Assembly: GCA_029863105.1 (NCBI GenBank) | Contig: JAOTWC010000075.1 | Location: 1-7,118, forward strand | DNA: 7,118 nucleotides | Reading direction: 5' to 3' | DNA from: Gemmatimonadota bacterium | GTDB taxonomy: Bacteria > Gemmatimonadota > Gemmatimonadetes > Palauibacterales > Palauibacteraceae | In this document: positions 1 to 5,234 of the stretch, piece by piece | How the letters are laid out: every line of letters begins with the position of its first letter | Position numbering within the stretch: position 1 is the stretch's first letter | Program-made: the position numbers and the translations under genes | Notes under the pieces: generated by a model | The model's database searches: none | The model's input: the letters and a program-made list of their open reading frames with translations, nothing else | What the model was told of the DNA's origin: nothing

Positions 1-152
1 CGGCGTGATTCCGGATCGATTTCCCGCCCCGCTCGCGTGGTGATCCCTGCTACGAGGCCCGGAAACGACGCCTCCAGCTCGGCAGCGCGGAGCAGCGGGA
101 TACCGTCGACTTCGACGGCCCGCTCCTCTACCCGCAAGCCTGTGAATTTCAT
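1..152 (-). CDS. Laccase-domain protein, PgeF/YfiH-like (N-terminal fragment)
   Basis: Only the first 50 or so residues are inside the window; the gene continues past position 1. It starts with ATG at 152-150, and the preceding murA stop codon (154-152) shares one base with it in a TGATG junction, so its translation is probably coupled to murA. The visible protein begins MKFTGLRVEERAVEVDGIPL and then has a segment reading FPGLVAGITTRAG. This matches the family pattern of a hydrophobic residue followed by G-(F/I)-(S/T)-T-R-G near the start of YfiH/PgeF-type laccase-domain proteins. Members of that family are reported as peptidoglycan-editing factors and as purine nucleoside phosphorylase/adenosine deaminase-like enzymes. 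A link to cell-wall synthesis would suit the murA neighbour. The metal-binding His/Cys residues lie outside the window, so the family call rests on one short motif and on gene context. Confidence 0.55.
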   Translation of the reverse strand, partial: MKFTGLRVEERAVEVDGIPLLRAAELEASFPGLVAGITTRAGREIDPESR

Positions 153-1432
153 CACGCCGATTCGACCCGTTCGATATTCGCTCCCAGCGCGTTCAGCCGT
201 TCGTCGATGCGCTCGTAACCGCGCTCGATCTGGCCGATATTGAAGATCCGACTCTGCCCGTGGGCTGCCAGCGCAGCGATGAGCAAGGCCATTCCGGCGC
301 GGATGTCCGGACTTTCCACGGTTCCACCGCGAAGTCGGGAAGGACCCACCACCACTGCGCGGTGCGGATCGCACACCACGATACTCGCCCCCATCGCGAT
401 GACCTTGTCCGCAAAGTACATCCGCGACTCGAACATCTTCTCGTGAATCAGCACGGTACCGCGGCATTGCGTGGCAACGACCAGGGCGATCGACGTGAGA
501 TCGGCAGGGAACGCCGGCCACGGCCCGTCACCGATGCTCGGAATCTGGCTGCCGATGTCGGGGCGGATCTCGAGGGATTGGTCTGCGCCCACGTGAATGC
601 CACCATCCCGCACGTCACACTCGATACCCAGCCGGGCGAATCCCACCCGAACGGGATCGAAATGCTCGATGTCTACCTCCTCGATGTGAACCTCCGACCG
701 GGTAATGGCGGCCAGACCAATCAGGCTTCCGATTTCGATGTGGTCGGCTTGGATCCTGTGCTCGCCGCCGGACAGGGTCCGTACGCCATGGATGGTCAGC
801 CGGCTGGTGCCAATCCCCTCGATCTGCGCCCCCAGGCCACACAGAAATCGGCACAGGTCCTGGACATGCGGTTCGCAGGCGGCATTCCGAATGAGCGTCT
901 GTCCGTGGGCCGTCACCGCGGCCAGAACCGCGTTCTCCGTGCCGGTTACCGAGGGTTCGTCCAGAAAAAGATCGGCGCCAATCAGCCCGGGCGTTCGAAG
1001 CTCGTACCGATCGCTGGCCTCCACCTCCGCTCCCAGGCGGCCCAGCGCCAGGAAGTGCGTATCCAACCGTCGCCTTCCGATGACATCCCCTCCGGGCGGC
1101 GGAAGCACGACCTCACCAAACCGTGCGAGCAGAGGTCCCGCAAGCAGGATTGACGCCCGTATCCGGCTGGACAGCTCCGCGTCGAGCGATCCCCCCTCCA
1201 GCCCGGATGGATCGATGACGAACCGGCCGGAACCGAGGCGCTCTACTGTCGCTCCCAGAGACTCGATCAACTGGATCATCGTCATGACGTCCCGGATTTC
1301 CGGGACGTTCTCCAGCGTGACGGGGTCCGAAGCCAGCAGAGAACCTGCCAGAATGGGCAACGCCGCATTCTTGTTTCCCGCCGGTCGAAACCGACCAGAC
1401 AGGCTGACCGGCCCCTGTATCCGGAAATGCAC
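152..1432 (-). CDS. murA: UDP-N-acetylglucosamine 1-carboxyvinyltransferase (MurA), Asp-type active site
   Basis: Cytoplasmic enzyme that transfers enolpyruvate from phosphoenolpyruvate to UDP-GlcNAc, the first committed step of peptidoglycan synthesis. The GTG start at 1432 gives 426 residues, normal for the family. A start at 1510 is possible but adds 26 residues of unrelated sequence, whereas the family N-terminus (FRIQGPVSLSG) begins right after this GTG, which has an AGAAGGAG ribosome site 6 nt upstream. Conserved residues, by my alignment to E. coli MurA: Lys21 and Asn22 in GNKNAALPIL (K22/N23), Arg121 (R120), Asp311 in FPADLTS (D305), Arg337 (R331), Arg378 (R371) and Arg404 in ERGYERI (R397). 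The catalytic loop reads PPGGDVIGRRRLDTH, so Asp116 (codon 1087-1085) replaces the usual Cys115. The Cys-to-Asp change is known from mycobacterial and chlamydial MurA and is compatible with activity while giving fosfomycin insensitivity. The ERGYERI-to-GANIERV C-terminus is intact. Confidence 0.96.
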   Translation of the reverse strand: MHFRIQGPVSLSGRFRPAGNKNAALPILAGSLLASDPVTLENVPEIRDVMTMIQLIESLGATVERLGSGRFVIDPSGLEGGSLDAELSSRIRASILLAGPLLARFGEVVLPPPGGDVIGRRRLDTHFLALGRLGAEVEASDRYELRTPGLIGADLFLDEPSVTGTENAVLAAVTAHGQTLIRNAACEPHVQDLCRFLCGLGAQIEGIGTSRLTIHGVRTLSGGEHRIQADHIEIGSLIGLAAITRSEVHIEEVDIEHFDPVRVGFARLGIECDVRDGGIHVGADQSLEIRPDIGSQIPSIGDGPWPAFPADLTSIALVVATQCRGTVLIHEKMFESRMYFADKVIAMGASIVVCDPHRAVVVGPSRLRGGTVESPDIRAGMALLIAALAAHGQSRIFNIGQIERGYERIDERLNALGANIERVESA

Positions 1433-1438
1433 AGACGA

Positions 1439-1446
1439 CTCCTTCT
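1439..1446 (-). promoter_or_regulatory. Ribosome binding site deciding the murA start
   Basis: On the minus strand this reads AGAAGGAG, close to a full anti-16S match, and ends 6 nt before the GTG at 1432-1430. It supports the internal GTG over the in-frame ATG at 1510, which has no comparable site and would sit in front of sequence foreign to MurA. Confidence 0.8.
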
Positions 1447-1480
1447 GTTCGCGTGCGCTGTCGAGTGGACCGATGCCGTC

Positions 1481-1510
1481 AAGGTAGATCAGGCCTCGCA
1501 ACCGTGGCAA
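1481..1510 (-). promoter_or_regulatory. Candidate sigma-70-type promoter for murA
   Basis: On the minus strand a TTGCCA (1510-1505, 5 of 6 to the -35 consensus) is followed after 18 nt by TACCTT (1486-1481, 3 of 6 to the -10 consensus). Transcription would start near 1474, leaving a leader of about 40 nt before the GTG at 1432. The upstream ATG at 1510 would then not be transcribed, in agreement with the chosen start. The -10 is weak, so this is tentative. Confidence 0.3.
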
Positions 1511-1554
1511 CGAGACGCAGTTTGCTTGACATCACTCTCGGCGGGGCCCACCGT

Positions 1555-1567
1555 GCAGCGGCGCTGC
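1555..1567. repeat. Short perfect palindrome in the divergent intergenic region
   Basis: GCAGCG-G-CGCTGC is a 6+6 bp inverted repeat around a single base, lying between the divergent murA and PTS IIA genes. It could be a small operator, but an inverted repeat of this size can occur by chance in GC-rich DNA and no second copy was seen nearby. Confidence 0.2.
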
Positions 1568-1622
1568 GAGGATCCCGTCCGCAGAGGGTATTCCGTCATG
1601 AACCCGTGTCAGGATTAGGCGC

Positions 1623-2087
1623 ATGAAGCTGTCCGAATACGCTGACCCCGCATTGGTGGTGACGCATATCGAACAGGGAGACATCGGGGCGATACTAGCG
1701 CAACTCGTCGCACCGCTCGTGCCGGCGGGGCTCGTGGTCAGTCCCGACAAAGTCGTCTCCTCGCTCACTGCTCGGGAATCGGTGCTGAGCACGGGAATCG
1801 GAGCTGGCATTGCGGTCCCGCACGCGATTTGTTCCGCGCTTGCGGGCCCGTGCCTGATCATCGGAATCAGCCAGTCCGGCGTCGAGTTCCAGGCAATAGA
1901 CGACCAACCCGTCAACGTCTTCTTCGTTTTGCTGTCGCCGCCCGACCACGCTGGCCACCACATTCGAATGCTCGCGCGAATCGCGCGCCTGGCCAAACAT
2001 CCCGAATTCGTGGACGCTTTGCGCACGAGCTCCGATCCGCATGTGGTTGTGAGTCACATCGAGCGCTACGAAGCTGAGCATATCTGA
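1623..2087 (+). CDS. PTS EIIA type-2 domain protein (PtsN/IIA-Ntr-like)
   Basis: Stand-alone cytoplasmic PTS IIA protein of 154 residues, the usual size for PtsN-like regulators. Proteins of this family take a phosphate on His from HPr/NPr and either pass it to a sugar permease or act as regulators, for example of potassium transport. The sequence starts MKLSEYADP, as in many PtsN proteins. It carries the signature TARESVLSTGIGAGIAVPHA, in which His67 (codon 1821-1823) is the expected phospho-acceptor and Arg51 the conserved active-site arginine. A second conserved His, His113, lies in HHIRMLARIARLAKHPEF. No IIB or IIC domain is encoded nearby, and the next genes are a PII-like protein and a cation antiporter, so a regulatory role is more likely than sugar uptake. 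An AGGA about 8 nt before the ATG is a modest ribosome site. It is probably the first gene of the cluster; no convincing promoter was recognised in front of it. Confidence 0.9.
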   Translation: MKLSEYADPALVVTHIEQGDIGAILAQLVAPLVPAGLVVSPDKVVSSLTARESVLSTGIGAGIAVPHAICSALAGPCLIIGISQSGVEFQAIDDQPVNVFFVLLSPPDHAGHHIRMLARIARLAKHPEFVDALRTSSDPHVVVSHIERYEAEHI

Positions 2088-2091
2088 GTCG

Positions 2092-2107
2092 GTTCCGTAC
2101 CTGGAAC
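2092..2107. repeat. Weak inverted repeat between the IIA and PII-like genes
   Basis: GTTCC (2092-2096) and GGAAC (2103-2107) can pair across a 6-nt loop in the 45-nt gap between the two genes. There is no T-run after it, so it is not a good intrinsic terminator; it could be a minor RNA hairpin or chance. Confidence 0.15.
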
Positions 2108-2132
2108 GCGGCCCATGAGAGGATGATCCGGG

Positions 2133-2486
2133 GTGGAACTTCTGATTGCCGTAATCAACGACGTGGATCGCGTAGACGAGATCCTGGCAGGCTTCCTGGA
2201 AATCGGTGTGAAGGGTGCCACGGTGATTGATTCCGAGGGAATGGGCCGCGTGCTCAGCCAGGAAATCCCGATCTTCGCCGGGCTGCAGACACTGATATCC
2301 CGGTCGCGACCGCAGAACCAAACCCTGTTTTCAGTGATCGACGACCCGGAGACGATGGAACACGCGCTCCAGATCATTCAGGAGGTGTGCGGGCGGTTTG
2401 ACGACCCGGCAACCGGCATCGCAATCACGGTACCGGTGAATCGCGTCGTGGGCCTTGCTCCGGAGCTTACCGAGCCTGGCGGGTGA
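2133..2486 (+). CDS. PII-like signalling protein (GlnB-superfamily fold), non-canonical
   Basis: Small cytoplasmic protein of 117 residues that resembles PII proteins in length and layout. A first strand (MELLIAVIND) and helix lead to VKGATVIDSEGMGRV (26-40), which aligns with GlnB VTGMTVTEVKGFGRQ, including the Arg that contacts ATP in GlnB (Arg39 here). A T-loop-like stretch (about 41-60), a strand (TLFSVIDD), a helix (PETMEHALQIIQEV) and a final strand (AITVPVNRVVGL) follow. The protein has no tyrosine at all, so the GlnB Tyr51 uridylylation site is absent. The GlnB TGKIGDGKIF loop is replaced by CGRFDDPATGIAI, so ligand binding must differ if it exists. The start is GTG at 2133 with AGAGG about 10 nt upstream. 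It lies 45 nt after the PTS IIA gene, and its stop overlaps the antiporter start. By analogy with PII proteins that control adjacent transporters (GlnK/AmtB, SbtB/SbtA), it may regulate the antiporter; this is inference. Confidence 0.75.
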   Translation: MELLIAVINDVDRVDEILAGFLEIGVKGATVIDSEGMGRVLSQEIPIFAGLQTLISRSRPQNQTLFSVIDDPETMEHALQIIQEVCGRFDDPATGIAITVPVNRVVGLAPELTEPGG

Positions 2487-3703
2487 GGACTCTCCTCGCC
2501 GCGTTGGCGTTGACCGTTCTCAGCCTGGTCGGCGCCCGCCTGGCGTTCCCCGCGCGGCAATCTTCAGTGGGTGTGCGGCTCTTCCTCTCCTCCGGATCAC
2601 ATTTCGTGGTATTCGGACTCCTGCTCGGCCCCCGGATGTCGGGGCTGCTGACCGACGAGGTTCTCCAGGGGCTCGCAGCCTTCGTCGCACTCGGACTCGG
2701 GTGGATCGGGCTGCTGTTCGGACTGCAGTTCGAACGGGGAGCCCTCAAGGCGTTCCGGCACGCTGAGGTCGGACTGGTGTTTGGCGAAGCCCTGGCCACC
2801 TTGCTCGTGCTCGGGGCTGGTGGCGCCGTTCTCCTGTATACGGTCGGGCTGTGGTCCACGGACGCGGCGCCCTTCCTGCTCGCGGCGGCTGCCGCCGGGT
2901 GTGTCTCGAGCCCTACCGGCGCAGCCGTCGTGTTCGGATCGACACGAGTGAGCGGACCCGTCGCGCGTCTCTCCAGCTTGTGCGCCAGCCTCGACGGCGT
3001 CGTGGGTCTTCTCGCATTGGCGATCGTATTCGCCGCTTTCCACCCATTTCAGCCCCCCGGAGCCCTGGATGTCGGACGTCTGAGGTGGATTCTCACGCCG
3101 CTTCTGCTGGCCCTGATATTCGGATGGCTGTTCTATTCTCTCACCCGGGACCGGATAGCTCCCCAGGAGTTCGTTCTGTTTCTGCTCGGCCTGGCTCTCG
3201 TCCTGGGCGGTTCGAATCTCGTCCTCGGAACATCGGCCCTGTTCGCCGCCAGCCTGACGGGAATCCTGATCGCAAACGTGTCGCCGATTCGCAGGCGGAC
3301 GTTTGCGACGCTGGTCGCGTGGGAAAAGCCGGTACACGTGCTGTTTCTGCTGCTGGCCGGCAGCCTGCTTTCGCTGTCAAACTGGATGATCCTCCCACTC
3401 CTCCTCGCGTACGTTCTGCTGAGAATCGGCGGTAAGTACGTCGGCGGGATTCCCGCACGACGTCTCATTGCACCCAGCCCGGCCGTCAGCCGGTTCGGTC
3501 TGGCACTGATCTCGCAGGGTGGGTTGTCCGTAGCCATCGCCGTGTCAGCTCTGCTGACTCTGGGTACGACGATTCCGAATCCGCGCGCGGCAGCACTGAT
3601 GTTCGACGTCGTGGTTCTGGGAGTCATGGCAAACGAACTGATCGGACCGCCATTGCTCAAACGAGTACTCGCTGACGGCGGCGAGCTCGCGGCGCCAGGT
3701 TGA
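2483..3703 (+). CDS. Cation:proton antiporter, CPA2/Na+/H+ exchanger-like membrane protein
   Basis: Integral membrane protein of 406 residues with about twelve hydrophobic segments and no cytoplasmic RCK/TrkA-N domain. Family features: HFVVFGLLLGPRMSGLL (40-56), the CPA2 'GLLLGP' entrance segment; LGLGWIGLLFGLQFE (70-84); the unwound-helix motif SSPTGAAVVFG (142-152), comparable to CPA2 SSTA; the ion-site segment ASLDGVVGLLALAIVF (169-183), with Asp171 as the probable essential acid; LLRIGGKYVGG (312-322), with a membrane Arg/Lys pair; and LISQGGLSVAIAV (342-354). It should exchange Na+ or K+ for H+ across the inner membrane. The residue before Asp171 is Leu, where DD, ND or QD is usual. The start is GTG at 2483, overlapping the PII-like stop by GTGA, so synthesis of the two is probably coupled. 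The actual ion and electrogenicity cannot be told from sequence. Confidence 0.88.
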   Translation: MRTLLAALALTVLSLVGARLAFPARQSSVGVRLFLSSGSHFVVFGLLLGPRMSGLLTDEVLQGLAAFVALGLGWIGLLFGLQFERGALKAFRHAEVGLVFGEALATLLVLGAGGAVLLYTVGLWSTDAAPFLLAAAAAGCVSSPTGAAVVFGSTRVSGPVARLSSLCASLDGVVGLLALAIVFAAFHPFQPPGALDVGRLRWILTPLLLALIFGWLFYSLTRDRIAPQEFVLFLLGLALVLGGSNLVLGTSALFAASLTGILIANVSPIRRRTFATLVAWEKPVHVLFLLLAGSLLSLSNWMILPLLLAYVLLRIGGKYVGGIPARRLIAPSPAVSRFGLALISQGGLSVAIAVSALLTLGTTIPNPRAAALMFDVVVLGVMANELIGPPLLKRVLADGGELAAPG

Positions 3704-3728
3704 GACGACCGGGCACCGCAGGTATGTT
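3700..3728 (+). promoter_or_regulatory. Candidate sigma-70 promoter for the coiled-coil/phospholipase genes
   Basis: TTGAGA (3700-3705, 5 of 6 to the -35 consensus) and TATGTT (3723-3728, 4 of 6 to the -10 consensus) are separated by exactly 17 nt. The -35 overlaps the antiporter stop codon. Transcription would start near 3735, leaving a short leader before the GTG at 3769, and would make the next two genes a separate transcription unit or one with an internal promoter. Confidence 0.45.
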
Positions 3729-3735
3729 TGTGTTT

Positions 3736-3755
3736 CGTGCCTGAGAAGGCTCACG
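3736..3755 (+). other. Possible 5' leader hairpin with GAGA tetraloop
   Basis: CGTG-CCT-GAGA-AGG-CT-CACG folds as a 7-bp stem with a 2-nt bulge (CT) and a GNRA-type GAGA loop. It starts about where transcription from the upstream promoter would begin and ends just before the ribosome site at 3760-3764. It could stabilise the mRNA 5' end or be chance. There is no T-run, so it is not a typical terminator for the antiporter gene. Confidence 0.25.
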
Positions 3756-3759
3756 GAGT

Positions 3760-3764
3760 GGAGG
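3760..3764 (+). promoter_or_regulatory. Ribosome binding site for the coiled-coil membrane protein
   Basis: GGAGG ends 4 nt before the GTG at 3769-3771. It fixes that GTG as the start, which also places the transmembrane helix directly at the N-terminus. Confidence 0.6.
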
Positions 3765-3768
3765 TCGC

Positions 3769-4218
3769 GTGGCATTTCAAGAGATCCTGATCCTGGCCGC
3801 TCTGATCATCTGGACGGTGATCGGTGCTGGACTGATCCCCACGCTGCTCTTCGCGGTACCTCGAATCCTGCGCACTCACCGCGAGCTCAACCGCCTCACC
3901 GAGGCAGTCGGCAACCGGGCGCTTCCCGTGATCGATCAGTCGGAGGAGATCCTCGAGCAGTTAAGTCGGATTTCCGCCGTGCTGGTGGCGGATGTCGAGG
4001 TCGTGGACCGCACGATCATCCGGGCTGCCGAGTCGCTCGAACGCATCGTCGAACTGGCCGAAGACCGCGTTACCGAAGTCAACGCGCTCGTCTCCGTCGC
4101 CGTCGAAGAGGCGGAAGAGACGTTTCTGTCGACAGCTGGGCTGCTGCGTGCCCTGCGAGTGGTGCGCGGGCGGAAGAAGCGCAGGATCGGGATTCGGGAG
4201 CGCAGACGGTTCGGTTGA
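3769..4218 (+). CDS. Single-pass membrane protein with coiled-coil domain (DUF948-like)
   Basis: 149 residues of unknown function. Residues about 5-30 (EILILAALIIWTVIGAGLI and following) form one strong transmembrane helix at the N-terminus. From about 35 to 128 the sequence is charged and heptad-like, with Leu/Ile/Val at regular spacing (HRELNRLTEAV, SEEILEQLSRISAVL, SLERIVELAEDRVTEV), typical of a long coiled coil. The C-terminus is very basic (RGRKKRRIGIRERRR, 133-147). This layout matches DUF948-type proteins (one N-terminal helix followed by a coiled coil), but I cannot confirm the family. GTG start at 3769 with GGAGG 4 nt upstream. The stop overlaps the start of the phospholipase-like gene by TTGA, so the two proteins are made together and may both act at the envelope. 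A role as a membrane-anchored scaffold is conceivable but unproven. Confidence 0.8.
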   Translation: MAFQEILILAALIIWTVIGAGLIPTLLFAVPRILRTHRELNRLTEAVGNRALPVIDQSEEILEQLSRISAVLVADVEVVDRTIIRAAESLERIVELAEDRVTEVNALVSVAVEEAEETFLSTAGLLRALRVVRGRKKRRIGIRERRRFG

Positions 4219-5234
4219 GCCGGTTCCACGTTGTATCCGGCTGCGTGATCGCGGCCGGCCTGCTTGTGTGCCTGCCCGACGTGGCGCTCGCCTGGGGGCC
4301 GGCGACACATGTCCAGGCCGGCGTGGACATTCTGCGCTCCCTCGACCTGCTGCCCACGCACATCGCGGGGCTTCTGGCGCAGTACCCGATCGATTTTCTG
4401 TACGGAAACCTGGCCGCGGACATTTCGATGGCCAAGAAGTACGCCCCGGTGGGGCGCCACTGTCATCACTGGCACGTGGCGCGCGAGATGTACGAGGCCG
4501 CCGGCGATGACGAACGGCTGCAAGCCGCACTCCTCGGATACCAGTGCCACCTGGCGGCGGACGTGCTCGCGCACAACTCCTTCGTTCCGCGCATGCTGCT
4601 GCTCACATCGAGCACTCGGGCACTCGGGCACAGCTATTGGGAACACCGCATGGACGCGGATGTCGGGTCCGCCTACTCACACCTGGCTCGCTGGATCGTG
4701 ACGCGCTATGACCATTCGCATACGGACGCCCTGTTCCGGCGACTCCTGTCGAGCACGCTGTTCACGTTCAGCACGAACCGGCGGATCTTCCGGGGAATGA
4801 TCCGCATCAACGGCAACGAGAGCTGGCAGGCGATCTTCGACACCGTTGTGGACAACTCGCGCTGGGATCTCGATCCGACCACGGTAGTCCGGTATCAGCG
4901 TCACACGTTCGACCTGGTGGCGGACTTCCTGATTCGGGAGACCGAAGCCAGGGCCGCCGCTCATGATCCGATCGGTGAGGAGAGTCTCGGCGAGGCCAAG
5001 CGAGTGAGGCGACGCGCCATGATGGCCGGCGGCTGGCGCAGCGGTGAAGCGATCCTGGCGACGGCAGATCACCATTTTCCGCTGCCGGCCGGACGCACGG
5101 AGCTGTGGGACCGCCGCGGAGCGACGTCGGCCGAGGCCTCGAAGATGATCGCAGACTCCATGAACACGGCAGGCGATCCCGGCCTGACCGAAATAGCGGA
5201 GTGGCTGTCTTCGGGGGGATCAGACCGGACGTAG
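4215..5234 (+). CDS. Secreted zinc-dependent phospholipase C / S1-P1 nuclease-fold protein
   Basis: 339 residues, starting at TTG (4215) inside the TTGA overlap with the preceding stop codon. A clear signal peptide (residues 1-26) ends in DVALA, followed by WGPATH. Cleavage after Ala26 leaves Trp27 as the mature N-terminus, which in Bacillus cereus phospholipase C and P1 nuclease ligates zinc through its amino group. Other probable zinc ligands are His32, Asp69 in GNLAADIS, a His in HCHHWH (82-87), His112 and Asp116 in CHLAADVLAHN, His120, and His139 and Glu143 in GHSYWEH. The HxxxD and HxxxE spacings match the trinuclear zinc site. The enzyme would hydrolyse phosphoester bonds in phospholipids, or possibly nucleic acids, outside the cytoplasm; the substrate cannot be told. 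The region after about residue 150 is family-poor, and the C-terminal part is helical and hydrophilic. Its 3' end overlaps the convergent helicase gene by 15 bp. Confidence 0.85.
   Translation: MSRFHVVSGCVIAAGLLVCLPDVALAWGPATHVQAGVDILRSLDLLPTHIAGLLAQYPIDFLYGNLAADISMAKKYAPVGRHCHHWHVAREMYEAAGDDERLQAALLGYQCHLAADVLAHNSFVPRMLLLTSSTRALGHSYWEHRMDADVGSAYSHLARWIVTRYDHSHTDALFRRLLSSTLFTFSTNRRIFRGMIRINGNESWQAIFDTVVDNSRWDLDPTTVVRYQRHTFDLVADFLIRETEARAAAHDPIGEESLGEAKRVRRRAMMAGGWRSGEAILATADHHFPLPAGRTELWDRRGATSAEASKMIADSMNTAGDPGLTEIAEWLSSGGSDRT

Noticed and set aside
260..1487. Long open frames on the plus strand opposite murA (297 and 260 codons)
   Set aside because: They lie wholly antisense to a certain murA, have biased Arg/Pro/Ser-rich composition and match no family; such open frames are common opposite GC-rich genes.
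1433..1510. N-terminal extension of MurA from an ATG at 1510
   Set aside because: The extra 26 residues do not resemble MurA, while the GTG at 1432 has a strong ribosome site and the family N-terminus follows at once.
1505..1526. Possible sigma-54 site (TGGCAA...TTTGCT) upstream of the PTS IIA gene
   Set aside because: The GG and GC dinucleotides are 16 nt apart, not the required 10.
1526..1554. Perfect TTGACA as a -35 for the PTS IIA gene
   Set aside because: At 16-18 nt downstream there is only GC-rich sequence (around CACCGT) with no -10-like element, so a promoter is not supported.
2597..3337. 246-codon minus-strand frame opposite the antiporter
   Set aside because: Its composition (Glu/Gln/Arg/Gly-rich with no hydrophobic core) is what antisense of a membrane protein gives; no ribosome site or family match was seen.
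3936..4646. Minus-strand frames opposite the coiled-coil and phospholipase genes
   Set aside because: They overlap two well-supported genes, have Arg/Ser/Thr-rich shadow composition and no recognisable domain.
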